Shown here piece after piece: positions 24,800-38,900 of a DNA stretch of 64,000 nucleotides (within the stretch, counting starts at the first letter, position 1; every line of letters begins with the position of its first letter). This DNA is from Litomosoides sigmodontis (taxonomy: Eukaryota; Nematoda; Chromadorea; Rhabditida; Onchocercidae). The translations under genes were made by a program, and so were the position numbers. The DNA lies in the NCBI GenBank assembly GCA_963070105.1, contig OY718807.1:8161983-8225982 (forward strand), read 5' to 3'. The notes under the pieces were generated by a model. The model was not told the origin of the DNA. It did no database searches and saw only the letters and a list, made by a program, of their open reading frames with translations.

Positions 24800-27700
24800 A
24801 TGTCAACAATGAATAATGCACTTCCTAACAGTCAAGGAGACCATTACGGTTGTTCCGACGAAGTCATCGTTAGTTTTTTTTTTCTTTTTGTGATTTCGTT
24901 AGTGTTATTGGCCTGCGTATCTTGACATAAACATGTTAGCTGTGAAGGCTTGTCTCCATGATAGCGCTGTGTAACATAGGTTTGAAATGCTACGAGATAG
25001 TCTCCATTTAAAATATTTCTCAAAAAAAGATGTGGAAGAGCTTAGAGTTTCCTGTATATCCTAGATATGTCAGCACAAAATGGTACCTTTACTTAAATTA
25101 TTACGTTCGATGTTTCACGGCTGTCGACAATGTTTAAAATCCCCGGTGGATTTTAAACAGTGGAAAATTGAAAAAACTATATGCATTTTTCCTTCGTGGG
25201 ACAATTTTTGCCTATAGTGATCTGACCGACGTTTATCTCAGAAAACTAAGATATTTGGACGTATTGTTAGTTCGATGTTTCTTTTGAATGTTAAATTATC
25301 TTTTCGCTTTATTCACATTAAAAAAGTTTAACATTTGTGCAATTATTGACATTTTATTTATTGCAGCCTGAGTCGGTCCAAGGTGAATCAACAGCTGAAC
25401 TTATGGCAGATCTTTCCCTCAGAGAAAGAGAAAAAAATTTGAGTGCAGCTTACTTGAACGAAAGGCAGTCTGTATTGGAAGTGAGTTATTAACTTTACAT
25501 TAGGAGTGTACCGAAAACGACCGGGTTCATGTTTGACGCAGCTTGTATTATAAAGCCAGTAGTGCTGACTACTTTCTTACCGTTCTTTAACCAATATAAA
25601 TTTTACCCGTGCTTTTTAAAATGAGCTGGAAATCTTATTGGAATGTGTTCCTGAAATGCAAAGTCCAAACCAAATATTTTTACACTGAATAATGAGAGAG
25701 TACTCTTTTGCATTAAAATATCTGGATCTTACGTTCCAAAGTGCTAGGCATTTCAGGAATCGCATCATTCATGAAGGTTAACGTGGTGTTATAGATGTAC
25801 TTAAAGGCATTGTATCTTTCTCTTACATCTTTTACTAGAAGTATGGAACGCTCAGGAGTACCAAACCTACCTTTTCTGTCTGTCACCTACTACAGTTCAT
25901 TTTTACAGAAGTTCGTTAGTTGGACGGATCAAGATCAGGTGGATTTCGTGAAAACTCTTATACGAAGTATGTGCCATGATCAGCACGGACAAATAGACGC
26001 ATATTTGAAACCTATCTTACAACGAGACTTCATTGCCTTTCTGCCAGGTTCTCAAAATACTTATTGTAGCGTCTTAAAGAAAATGTAAAATTTGGTTTCG
26101 AATGTCTGCCGCTGATGTCGGCGTTGCCTTTTCTTGGCTTATTTTTATATATGGAAGTGGATTTCTTATTTTAAATTTGAAAATTAATTTCGAATAATGG
26201 ATTTGATATCATTCACATCCGTATCTTCAGATCGGCTAGCTAGGTACGTTTTATCATTCCTTGATGCTCGTTGGCTGAATTCAAGTGAAAAGGTCAGTCG
26301 TACATGGCGACGCATTATATCTCACGGAAAACTGTGGCGCAGGCTGATTGAAAGAAATGTTCAAACTGATCCAGTTTGGAAAGGAGTTGTAGATAAACGT
26401 GGATGGTAGTTTTTTTTTGATTTTGAAGTTTTATAATTTCGTGTCTTCGGGTACTGGACCAACATTTGGTGGACGTGATTATTTTCTCATCTATGAAAGA
26501 TTTCAGGCGAAACTTTTTATTCGTATCGAAAGAAAAAGCTCACACACTAATATTTCAAGAATTGGGATATTCTCCAAATGTCATCGAACAGCTCAGGTTA
26601 TAGTTTCTTAAGTTTAAACATTAGTGTTTTATCTATCAGAAACAATGATTTTGTATAGTTTACGATAAATTAGCTGTTATTTTCATTCCATTCCTTTTTG
26701 ATAGCGATGATTCCTACTATTGCCATATTGTATAACTTTGAATGTACGATCTTCTCCTATCTATTGTATTATATGAATAATATACATACGGTTCCGACTT
26801 ATGCTAAAACTATTAGTCTTTCGCCGTGCTAAGAAAAGTTTTATTTATAGCAGTGGATGAGAAAAAGTTTTTATTTTCATGCTAGTTTTTTTTAGATATC
26901 GACATATAGAAGAAAAAAATCTTGAATTTTTTCAGAAACACAGTTGATTCGCTTGAAGCCCAGCACCATTTTTACAGAAATTTGTATCCCAAAATAAATC
27001 GGGATATTGAATCGCTTAAATCTAACTGGCAAAATGGACGACATGTGTTATCTCGCATTACTTGTCATTCAGAACCAAGTAGAGGTACTGCCTCTTTTAC
27101 TTTCTACACTCTGTTGTATTACAATGTTGTTTTTGAAATTTAAGATTTTGAAACGTTTGCACATAACTCTGAAAAAGTTTGGGAATTATTCCATCAATTT
27201 TCAGCTATTTATAATTTTTTAAAATCTTTCTTGAGCTTCCATTTTTTCCGGTGGCAACAAGGAATAAATTGTTTATAGGTGTATATTGTCTGCAATATGA
27301 CGACGATAAAATAATATCGGGTCTACGAGATCATACAATCAAAATTTGGCAACGAAAGGATTTGCAATGTTCGAAAACTTTACGCGGACATACAGGTTCA
27401 GTGCTCTGTCTGCAGTATGATGACCGAGTGATTATTAGTGGAAGCAGTGACACTACAGTAAGGTATGCAAATACTGTGTATGATGACGGCAATTAAAAAA
27501 AATACTGCAGTATGACGACTATAAAATAATATCGGGTCTAGATCATGTAGGAGTAGTATTATATCAGATTTGTGCAATTTCAAGGTAAGCAATTTATTGC
27601 TGATATGTGGGAGATAGCGTCGTGCAAAACAATTCATAGGATTGGGAATTTTTTGGCATTCCTTAGCAATTTCAAATTTAAATAATCAGATTTCAGTTTT

Positions 27701-29998
27701 TTTTTGTTAAGCTGACGTTGTCATATCTTCTATATTATTTTGAAACCATAATTCTGTTGAGATTAAAATTTTCGTATGCGTAAACATTTGAAAATATCTT
27801 ATTTTTTCTCTCTTGTTGTGAATTTTATAAAAATAGCTCCTTTTCCGAGCTTTTTATTTCTCACTCTTACTTGCGCTCACTTCATTTTGTGTGCACTATT
27901 ACGTACTGATTTTACCACTCATGAGTTTTGCAGAGTGTGGGATGTACACACTGGAGAACTGTTACATACACTAATGCATCACGTTGAGGCAGTTTTGCAT
28001 TTACGTTTCCAAAATGGCATGATGGTTACCTGGTATGTTGTTAAAACAGAATAGTTTCTAAATCTTGCCTGATCGAAATTAATATGCGGTTAGAAAAGTG
28101 ACAGTTGTGAATTTAAAAATTTCAGCTCAAAGGATCGTTCAATAGCAGTATGGGGTATGATTTCTCCACGAGAGATCAACGTGCGTCGTGTGCTTGTTGC
28201 TCATCGGGCTGCTGTTAATGTCGTAGATTTTGACAGCAAGTATATCGTTTCAGCCTCAGGCGATCGTACAATTAAAGTGAGTGATTTACCATCAGGGAGA
28301 CTTGCCATATCAAATATCTTTCTTTAATGTGGTTTTTGCTCTGTGAGTATTTTATTTCAGGCCTTTTTAAATTTAACAACTCAATTTTTGTAAAGTTTGA
28401 TTCAGCGGTACCTCACCTTTTTGCAACAATGGTATAATTGTTCAAGTTTAAAGTAGTTTGTGCTTTTATAATTTACATTTTTTTTTGTTTTTAGGTTTGG
28501 AGCACTGATACATGTGAATTTGTGCGTACAATGATCGGTCATAGGCGAGGCATTGCATGTTTGCAATATCATGATCGACTAGTTGTATCTGGTTCAAGCG
28601 ATAACACTATCAGGTTTGCTTACATAAAAAAAGAGCAGGTTTCTTATCATTTATGAAAAGTTTAAATATGAAACCTAATGTCACATTATTTTCTGCGTTA
28701 TTGCAGATTATGGGATATCGAAATAGGCGCGTGTTTAAGAGTCTTGGAAGGCCATGAACAACTTGTTCGCTGCATCCGATTCGATTCAAAGCGTATCGTT
28801 TCTGGCGCTTATGATGGGTATATCCAAATTTTCGTTATTATTCTGCTCCATCTTAATAATTGATCCTGTTTTTTGATTTTATGATTGTTTTAGAAGGATC
28901 AAAGTTTGGGATCTTCAAGCAGCAATGAATCCGCGTTCTCCTCCAGATAATATATGTTTATTAACTTTAGTGGTAAGAGATTTAAAATAAAATTACATAG
29001 TGGAAGAGAGTAAGATAAAAGCATAGAATTTGCATCCTGCATTATAAAAACTTGCTGAAAATCATTACTGAAACATAATGAACATATCTTTAATGCTTCA
29101 AATCAAATAAACATATGGCTCATGCTCCTGCATATGAAGCGCAATGAACGGTTTATTTACAAATGCGATTCTAGAAACTGGAACTGAAATTGAGATATAA
29201 TTATGAATGAATCTAGATGAAGAGGTACTGTGCTTAATACGTGATCACTTTACATCTCAGCAGCAGTGTTGGCTGATGACTGAACAAAATTATAATAACT
29301 TTTGTAGCCACTTTACATTTAATTCTAGGAACACACAGGCCGAGTGTTTCGTCTTCAGTTTGATGAATTTCAAATAGTCTCTTCTTCTCACGATGACACA
29401 ATACTTATTTGGGATTTTCTTGAGCCGCAGCCCGAATCTCATGCATTGGAAGGAACACTTCAACCGACTGCAGCGGGATCAGCGGCTGTGCTAAGTGCCG
29501 ACAATGAGGTAGAAGCACCAAACGTTGATGAAGCGCCTCAAATTGGCCAGCAAAATTTGGAAGATTCTGAAAATGGTGAATTTCGATAGGATTAATTCGT
29601 AGGTTGATGTTTTATTATTCAGTGCAGGCATATGATGGCTATCTTATTTCAGACGACGACGTAGATGATGTGATACGACAACGACAAGTGCCGATGGAAA
29701 TAGTTGAGCTTGGGGTTGTAAACGAAAGGGATAGGTTCGTTTTAAAATTGTCGTTTGGTAGTTACTATCAGGACGAACAAAAATTTGTTTTCACAATTTC
29801 AGTCCTATGCATATATATTTAGTTGTAGGTTCACTGTCTGTTGATGTGAAATTTAAAGCTTGTTTTGGTAGGCTTTAAATTGATGCGTGTATGGATAATT
29901 TACATTATTTAGTGTTTCTTTCCAGGGAGGATGAGAGCCCATCAGAAAATGATGGGGAATATGAACGGAGGCATCGTGACGCTGACGCTAGGAATTAA
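24800..29998 (+). CDS. lin-23: SCF substrate receptor LIN-23 / beta-TrCP
   Basis: Fifteen exons join in phase to 636 residues: 24800-24868, 25367-25480, 25909-26047, 26231-26405, 26507-26596, 26936-27084, 27279-27462, 27934-28032, 28126-28276, 28495-28613, 28707-28817, 28894-28972, 29329-29575, 29623-29734, 29926-29998. Beta-TrCP binds phosphodegrons (DSGxxS) and delivers substrates such as beta-catenin to the SCF ubiquitin ligase; in C. elegans LIN-23 restrains cell division. Seen here: dimerisation segment [20 protein letters not shown] (from about residue 71), F-box ([17 protein letters not shown], then [20 protein letters not shown]), and seven WD40 blades from about residue 246 ([68 protein letters not shown]). 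An acidic, poorly conserved C-terminal tail of about 90 residues matches the extended tail of nematode LIN-23. Intron 7 carries a copied exon fragment. Confidence 0.97.
27505..27546 (+). repeat. Duplicated WD40-exon fragment inside LIN-23 intron 7
   Basis: About 42 bases repeat the exon 7 segment at about 27290-27334. The first 36 bases differ at only two positions (CTGCAGTATGACGACT against CTGCAATATGACGACG at the start), followed by a three-base deletion and then GATCAT. The copy lies about 40 bases beyond the exon's donor and has no acceptor of its own. It looks like a recent partial duplication. Confidence 0.8.
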
Positions 29999-30067
29999 TT
30001 ACAAGGAATTCTCTCCAATTTTTCTTTGAAGTGACATATGTTTGTACTTCTGTTTCGTTTTCGAATC

Positions 30068-30073
30068 ATTAAA
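30068..30073 (+). terminator. ATTAAA, possible poly(A) signal of LIN-23
   Basis: ATTAAA variant about 70 bases after the LIN-23 stop; no exact AATAAA lies nearer. Confidence 0.35.
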
Positions 30074-31865
30074 TGAATTGTTGTTTTCAAACTGAACAGT
30101 GGTGTCACTGTTTTATGATTTCTTATATCCTTCATTTTATAGGATATGATATGCGTATGTGTCAGGAAAATGAGTTTTCTTATCACCTTAAACTGGCAGA
30201 AACTATGAGCCTGAATTCAGTTTCCGGCAGAGCGCGCATATTGATATGATTTTTTGAAATTTTGGAATTTAATGGCTTTCAGGCCACTGCAATGATTCTC
30301 AAATATTTTTTTTTTTTGATGAATCTATTCATTTCATAAGCATAGCCGCAGCAGGAAATTCAAGCCTCATTGCCCTTATGCTTCATATTGTTCATTCTTG
30401 TTCATAAACTTTGTCTCCAAAAATTTTCACCACTACTTTAATTTCATTCCGTTGCATCCAGTCGTGCATAATTTACTTTTTAATTTTCGTACATGAGGTA
30501 ATCGTTAAAAACATTCCTAACTCTACATATTCACACGTTCTTTCAGATCTATAAAGATCGTGTCGAGAATATATCTGCTAGAAAAACTTGTCCTAATCGG
30601 TGTTTTTTTAAACTGTGTGTTTTCTTTAGCTTCTTTCTTCGATGCTTGTTTTCACCTGATAAGTCTTTTAGAACTAATGGATCATGACAGAGTAACTATA
30701 GGCAAGTGAAAAATTTGAGGCAGGACTAAAAGTTGAGTTTTTGGTTTTTGAAATTTTAGATTTCATGGTTGTTTTGACGGGTCATTTGCTGAATGACAAA
30801 TTTTTTAATTCCAATCGAAGTGTTTCGCATTTGTCTGTTGCAGGCTACTCATGATACGATTGTGCATATATATTCTTACTGTAATTAAGTTTGTACTTGT
30901 AGTATTCCCTTTAACTGACAACGAAACAAGCCTTGCGCATTCAATTTTGCGAGTGAAATATTTTCATGTAATCCACTTTTGGGTGTGGGTAATCCGCTTT
31001 AGCACGTATTTTTTTTTTTTAATTTTCAGTTTGCATATTTTTGCAGAATTTGGTGAATTTTATAAAACTAACCCCCTCACTAACATTTACGGGTTTCCGC
31101 AAATGTTTCCGTCATTGAAATAGTTCATGTTTTGATATCGAGTGGTCAGCATTGTGTTTATTTTATGAAAATGCATAAAAGTATCTCTGATGTACTACGT
31201 GTTAGATTGGTCAACATTTTCATGTTGTAAAGTCGCAGCTTATTTATTCGTTTCTCTTAAGCTCAAAGTTGAAGGATAGAATTTTATAAAATATCGCTCG
31301 TTGTTCGCTCTTACGCTTCCACAGGACAAACTGTCCACTAAAACGTCCCTTTTTCGTTCGATTCTATTCAATGCCGATATTTCTTTGAAATTAAAAGTAG
31401 TTGCTAGCTTCTGCTATCACTTTCTCATCGAGTGACATATGAGAATGTCCCTTCTCTCGTGAGATGTGACAATGATTGACGGAAGAACTGAAGTGACATT
31501 GGGTCGAGTTATCTGCTCGAATGGAAAGCTAATAGTGTGCAGAGAAAAGTCAAAAAAAATCCACTAGCGCCATATTTTTGGCGGGCATAAATTAGGGAAA
31601 TGTTTGGATCGATAGGTATTTGATGTGTAATGATGTGAAGTAGTTAGTAGTACTTCACTCCCCAAAATATCGTTCACATTTAATGGTCATCGTTACAGGC
31701 TATGCTAACAACAATTGTGGATATGGGTCAGTACGTACACGACGTGTGCTGTCGCTGCATTGACCCAGCATCATCGATCGGTGAATGCATATAGTTGACG
31801 AACCGGTCACACAACACAATGGGGATGATGGAGGAGAAATGGACGAGGATGGATGCTGGTTGCCC

Positions 31866-32055
<190 letters not shown>

Positions 32056-32283
32056 GATTCTAATTCATTCGATTGTGCTGACGTTGTTGCTGTTGTTGCA
32101 CCTGGTGAGTTTGTCGTAACAACGTTGGATGGGATGGTTCATGTGTTGTTGAAGAGAGGAGATTGACTAGAAAGGAAAGGAAGGAAGAAGGGAAGAAGGA
32201 TACCAAAGATATAGCAGCATTTATAGGTCCAATAACAAAACACAGCTGTTCCTCAATCTAACTGACATCATCACCTCTTGCAC

Positions 32284-32306
32284 AGAGAGAGAGAGAGAGA
32301 GAGAGG
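32284..32306. repeat. (AG)n microsatellite
   Basis: About 11 AG dinucleotides in a row. Confidence 0.9.
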
Positions 32307-33187
32307 GAAGGATGGAGAGAGAAATTGATTTGAGATGAACTCTTTTGCTAGGGCTTAATAAATTTTACTTTTATAATTTTCGTCCTTAAAATTTCCCAAT
32401 TTTTTTTTTCATACCAATAACTGTACGAAATATGGTTTTCATAGATGAAATTTGTTTATGAAGAAAAAAAAAATGATCCAAAACGTCATACGATTTACGA
32501 TTTCCTTCCTTCTTTGCTATTTTTGTTTAAGTTCATTGAGCGGGAGGATGACAGAAGGGCGTTCGTTGCATAGTTTGATTGTTATTCACCAACGCTTGTG
32601 TCTTTTTTCCACAGTTTTTTTCCCATTATAGTTTTCACTGTGTGTGCTAGTCTTTTTAATTTCTCCTCAGTTATTTATCTTTCAGTTGTGTGTATATCGT
32701 GTAATTCGCGATGGAATTTCTGCAAACCTGAATCCTTGGCATCGTTACTCCTCGGTTGGTTGCCTTCCATTACAAAGATATGACTAACATCGTTGGATGA
32801 AATCGATCTTGCCTTGGACTTTAGGGTGCTTGGAGACGTGGTTAGCTTAATCGATGCATGACTAATTCTTCCTTTACTATAACTAATTTTGTTGCTTCAC
32901 GTTGTGTCTCACGATGCTGTCAAAATGGGAACACTTAGAATAAATACTTGAAACAGCAGCTTTTTTATGTGAACTCAACGACTTGACGAGGTACGTTTGT
33001 TTCCCTTCAAATGACAAGTCATTGAAATGTAATTAGCGCTAAAACAGTAAGGATTTATGCTAAGTGGTAGATAGCACAAAGACGCGAGTACTCTCGAACT
33101 ACTTGCTATAAGCTACGTGAGGAGGCTATCATTGTTGCTCTCAATTGCGGACTGCCTTTGTTCTTTTATTATCGATGCACTCTTGCA

Positions 33188-33243
33188 TATCTCTCTCTCT
33201 CTCTCCCTCTCCCCCTCCCTTTCCATCTCCATCTCCATCTTTC
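33188..33243. repeat. CT-rich / CCATCT repeat tract
   Basis: CT dinucleotides followed by C-rich sequence and several TCCATC units. Confidence 0.75.
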
Positions 33244-33866
33244 TATCCCATATGAACGCCTACTCTTCATTCAGACGAGACTGAACTGCTTTTACTTTAC
33301 GAAGGTCTATAGAGGCGCGGATGTCAGATGCGCTATGTTAGGATGATTTGGAGTGTTTTGGCCAGAAGAGGACGAGGAAAGGGAGGAAGATCGATTTAGA
33401 CGAAGAATCTTCGTGCTTCGCAATAATCGACGTTGAAGGGGGGAGAGGGTGAGATAGGGAGGTAAAGAAGCAAAGGATTGCCAGGTGCGAAGCGAGCAAT
33501 ATACCAGTGGAGCTTCACTTCCGTCCATATAGTCCTGATGGAGAGAACCATCGTACCGTGCCTTTCCAGAGGACTGAGTAGACAGACTAGTATGGGAAGT
33601 TGTCGGCAATTTGCACATTTCCTTTCTTAACTGCTACTGCTTATTTTTGAAAAGCCGAAGGAGAGGAGGAAGAGACGTAAAAGAGTGTTAGTTATGTTTG
33701 CTTTGTCGTGTGTTGGGAACTTCGGCACGGCAAGGCAGAACTCCTGAAAGTGAAATTGCGAAGATACAATGAATAAGGTGGTCGTGGGTGGACGCGGAAG
33801 AAGGCGGGACGTGAGGCAGCAACATGACAGCACTCATATTTGCGAGTGACTTCATGAGAGCGGCGT

Positions 33867-33890
33867 ACATCATCATCATCATCATCATCT
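33867..33890. repeat. (ATC)n trinucleotide repeat
   Basis: Eight ATC units in a row within the GC-richer block. Confidence 0.9.
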
Positions 33891-35885
33891 CGCACTTCTC
33901 CTGCGCTGCTAGTACGACGACTGCTGCACTACTGCGCCCAATTGTTCTGGCGGATGAAAGAGAGGGAGAAGTAGCGAGCAGCGACACGTTCAGAAGTCCA
34001 ACCGATAGGATAATGAAAGTGAGGAGGAGATGTTGCTGCTAGGTGTAGATGGATTGCTGTGCGGTGGGCAGAGGAATGGCCAAACTAGGACTAGGGAGAG
34101 GAACCTATTGCGGGGTGTAGCGGAGCAGGGAGCGCGGAGGGGAGGAGAGGGGAGGGGGTGTACAATGACAGATAGGTTCGGAATTGTGTGTTGACGAGTG
34201 GAACGTTTAATATAGCAGGAGCAGCAGCACAACACACTTCTTGATGTGCACCACGTACGGTTTCCCCGCTACCTTCTCCTTTCTTCTCTCTCTCCCTCCT
34301 TCTTTCTTTACGAGGACAAATTCTCTCTCTCCCTCTCTCCCTTATGTTGGTGCGTGCTGTATGGCAGCGATCTTCTAGTGTTTGTCTATCCTGGGGCATG
34401 CATCCTGCGTGCCTTCTCTCTCTGTTGTTTATACTTAGGCCATCCCTTCCAGCGTACAATTCGGTCCTTCTCATCTCACCACTTAGACTGCCATTTGAGA
34501 TGATCGGATGGTCCGTCCACGTTAGAACTACTTACTCTCTTCCTCCTTCACTGTAGAGCACATCTGCTATTGTTTCACGGTATATCTGATGATGTCTCGA
34601 CAACTCACTCCTCAACAACATCAATTGTGCCCTTCGTACCTATCATTATTGCTAGCATTGTTTCTTAATATTTTTACTGCTAGTTTCTTCTAAGAAAAGA
34701 TCTTGACGCTCGTATGCACTTGTTTAAAGTGTATAGTGTGTGTGCGTGTGGGTATAACTGATCGGCACTAAAGTTCTTTCTGCGCTACCGCTTCTACTTA
34801 CAAGTTCGAAGTTGCCCTACATTTATACTTTTATCTAATTATCAAATGCTACAACATTTGAATATTTACGTGTTTTTCGTTTATTTAGTAGTGTTACCTA
34901 AGTCGTTTGTTGTCTAACTGGAAAAATTGTTACGCGTTTCTCCTCGTATGATTGCTGATGGAACGCTTGGTTAAGTTTTTGCTTGCAGTGCTATATGAAT
35001 TAATTGCATAGATGCATAAGCTTTTGTTGCTGTTAGTTCCCTGCATCTGTGCCGCTTTTGAACTACTTTTTTCTCCACAAAATTTTTATCATTACTGGAA
35101 TTGGCGCCATAAGTTGGCGTAGTCTCCGCACAAATTTATAATTTATTTCTGATCAGAGATGATCACCGTATCTACATTTTAGCTTTGCTGCTGAAATTCT
35201 CTTGACACTAGGCTGCCCACTAAAAACATCCAACTCTCATCATCGATATCTTGTTTCTCTGTTGGCTTCATGAACTCTACGGTAGCACGTGGCCTATTTC
35301 AGTTACACAGTGAAACCAAAATTGCTTTTCACAACTGTTTTTAAGGCATTTTAAAGATGCGTGATGTCGGCGCTAATATGAATTATAGCCAGAAATTTTA
35401 TTGTTAGTTTCGTGTGTGAGGTAACTGAATTTGCAGCATTAGGTCGTCGTTAAATACTCTGTTTGTTTTTTATATTGTATTAAACTATGTGTTTTATTTT
35501 GCTTGAGACATGTGTGATGTCTTTTCTTTGAAGGTTATTTTGGTTAGCGTCAGAGTAGTTGTAGTTTAATTTAACGATAATAAGTTTGTGGATGTATGGT
35601 GGTGGCACATTAAGCATAAAAGCAGCTTTCACAATTTGTGATTCAACGGAGACATTGAAAAAAAGAAAGCTTAGTTTTTCGTCGTTGAAGAAATATAAAA
35701 AACGTGCAAGAACTAAATTTCTTGTGTTTCTGGAAATGTGGAACTTATTTAACAATAGTGTTTCAGTTTTTTTTTTTCTTATTTTTTGGTGTAACTTCTC
35801 TGTTTTCGAAAAACTTTTTTGCGGATGCGACGACGTGAGTTTGAATTTGTACGTACATGTACATCTTTAATAAAATATATGAACA

Positions 35886-35935
35886 GGAACTAACCACATT
35901 CATTAACGAGAGGTCGCAGAGAAGGAAGTGGCCTC
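35886..35935 (+). other. Acceptor and 5' leader of GW182 gene
   Basis: ATATATGAACAG ends at 35886 with no phased upstream coding exon; an in-frame TAA follows before the ATG at 35936, so translation cannot begin further upstream in this exon. A spliced-leader acceptor or the end of a 5' UTR intron are both possible. Confidence 0.45.
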
Positions 35936-38900
35936 ATGTGGGCTCCGGTTGATAGTGCACAAGCTGAGACAGCTTCGCTGAGTTCGTGGAGCATCGAACA
36001 GCAGCAGGTAATTATCAAGAGTATTTGCGATTTAAGTTACGTTTGTTGCAAGTCGTATCGACCAAGTGATTGCTTGTACTTGCATTCTGTAGAGCATTTT
36101 AATATGCCGATTGGAGTGAGTTTATAAGAATACACGTATATTTGAAGGAGCACTTTCTTCAGAATCGTTGGGGTGGTGTCAGTGATTACAGTAACAATGC
36201 AACATTCGATGAGCACGTGCGATCAATCGTGCCACCGGCATTTCGTAACAGTAATGCAAAAATTGTCTGGCAAGAACCAAAATCACTAGGTAAACATTTT
36301 GTTAGTTTTGCTGTTATTCCGAAATAATATGAAGTCGTGACATTAAAAAAATGATATTGTTTATTGGTATCTTATTTTTTATGTTATTACATATATTTCA
36401 GAAGCGAACATCAATGAAGCATTGGGTATCTGGCAGGCAACACCGCTCAACCAGTTTTCGCTAGAACAGGAACCATTAAGTGGTTTGTTTTATTGTAGTT
36501 TTTAACTTCTGATTTTGTGTAGCAAATCAGGTTTGATCCTGCCCTTTTGAAAATTTTATGCTCCCAAATATCGATGGTACGGATGGAGTAGAAAGGATGA
36601 CATGGTGTCGGTTCCCTATTATCTGTTGTGTGCTGAATTATTTCCCTGAAAATCACCGTGTTAAATGAGTAATGAAGTATCGTGATAGGCATAATCCTGC
36701 AGGAATCATCCTATAGAAACAGGGTGGGAATATTATGTTCTGTTACCTTTTAATTTGTTTGGTTTTAAAGATAAATAGAAGACACCGTATTAATTATAGG
36801 AACTAGTCATTTTCCTCCGTCTTTTGCTGCTTGTGGTGCAGCAAATGGTTGGTCACAACCTGAAATTGGTTAGTACTTCGTTTTTTTTTTTTATTTATTT
36901 ACATCGGATTGAAAGTTTTTTCTTTTTGATCAGATATTCGCATCATTGTTCATTAAATATTTTTATGGGAATTTTATTTTACAGAACAGCGAAATTGGGA
37001 TATGTCTACTCAGTCACAATCGGTACGAGCAGCGGTACCATTTTGTGGTGGTTTAACTCAAAATAAAATATGGCCAAATGAGGATCAAGTTTGGGGCGGT
37101 ACTCAGCGTCCTCCAGTATTTCCAACAGCTCCGCCACCGCCTGCTTATGCTACAGGTTTGTTTTTTGTATCATTGTCTGTTTTTATAGGGAAAATATGTC
37201 GCATGTTAAATGAGAGTAATTACTACTGATATACATACAGGCTGGCAGCAAAATACACCGCGTGGTAATGTTTTCCCTCTGCCAACACGTTTCGGCGGTC
37301 CACCATTCGAAAGTAACGCTGTGATGGGGAGTTGGGTACAACGCCCGATGAATGAATCAGTTCAGCCACCAGTGCCACCATCCACTATTCCACCACCTCA
37401 AAGAAGTCGACTGCAAAATGTTTGGGGTGGAACACCAGCTGTGAACAACACAGTTAATGGGATGTATCTTCCGCCGCCTACTGTCGAATACAGTGTAAGA
37501 CTTTTCGATTTTCTTAATTCTTTCTAAATCTCTTTAAACTGTGAATCGGAAACTTATTGCATTTGTAAAATTGAAGTGTTTCATGAATTTTCCTTTTAGA
37601 ATGCTAGAAGCTAGAAGCAGTGAACCCATTTCTTTTTGGGAGGTATACGCTGTTGATTGTGCATGTTAGGTTTGATTTAAATGGAGTGATTGTTAGGACA
37701 AAAATGTAAAGTTTGAGGAACTACTTTTGCTAAATATTTCATCATTTTAGATGCCAAATGGACTGACGCAGTGGAACCCTTCAACGGGCAGCAGTGGCGC
37801 GGCAGTAATGCCAGTACCTGTCGTACCAAAGCCACAGTTTGCTCAAAACTTTGTGAATCGTTCTCCACCTCCTCCCAATGCTTTCAATTCGTATTCACAA
37901 GTCTCCAAGTCTGATTCGGTTTATTTTTGCTGATTTTTTTTTTCTTTAACTGATGCTTTCTCCTTCCCAGTGCCTTTTGCGACTTGCTTGTGTCACAATC
38001 TAGATTACAAATCGGTTTATTTACTCCGTTTACAGTTTATGGGTGAGAATGCTGTCTGGCAGGATCCTGAAGGTGAAGTACGCAAATGGCAACGAGACAC
38101 TGGTACTGCTGCTTGGGGTGATCCTGAGAAACAGCAGAGTTTGTTTTTTTCAGTGAATATATGCGTTATACTTCATTGGTGAGACCAGAGGGTTTTTTAA
38201 TTAGTCAAGAATTTATTTCAGAAGAAATCAGACGATGGATCGTACCGGTTGGAAAAGAATATGACAATGCAGAAAACGAAAGTGGTGAGTTTTTCATTCA
38301 ACATAGTTTGGAATATTTGGCTTAAATTATTATCAGGCTCATATAAAAAGTATTTTTTTATCTCAGGCAGTCGTATAATTGTTCCCCTTGGTTGGGGTGA
38401 TCTTCCATCAAAATCGTTGAGTAATAGCGGTGCACCAAATTCGACAACTTCTCTTCCGTCTTGGCCGACTAAGAATGCACAAGCTAGTACAGTCACGGCA
38501 CCATCTTCAGGTTTGATGCATTTTTCGTTGTTCATGCGTAGTAAACCTTTGTAGCTTTTAGCATTGGATGACCTCTTTCTGGGTGGAAAATGTATCATAT
38601 CATTTAGCATGTCGAAAGTATGGTCGTTGAAAAATAATTTATGCATCAGGCATTTTAAGTTACCGTTGAGTCTGATTGATCTTAATTTGAAACTGTTCCT
38701 TTAGGATGGGGTAATCGTTCGGCTTCGGGAACTGCGAAGTCAGCTATTCCGACTCTTTGGGATATTCTTTCTGAACATCAGCCAACATCCGTGGAGAGTG
38801 GTTGGATGCCAACGGATGGTGCAAATAATGCCGCTATGCCTGCTTCAACGCAACAGATTGTTGAGCAATTACGTCAGGCTGTCGCGAAAGGTTTACTATG

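Noticed and set aside
33307..34474. Minus-strand frames of 103 and 127 codons
   Set aside because: Biased composition from CT/GA-rich tracts, no splice-phased neighbours and no recognisable motif; kept only as a finding about the block.
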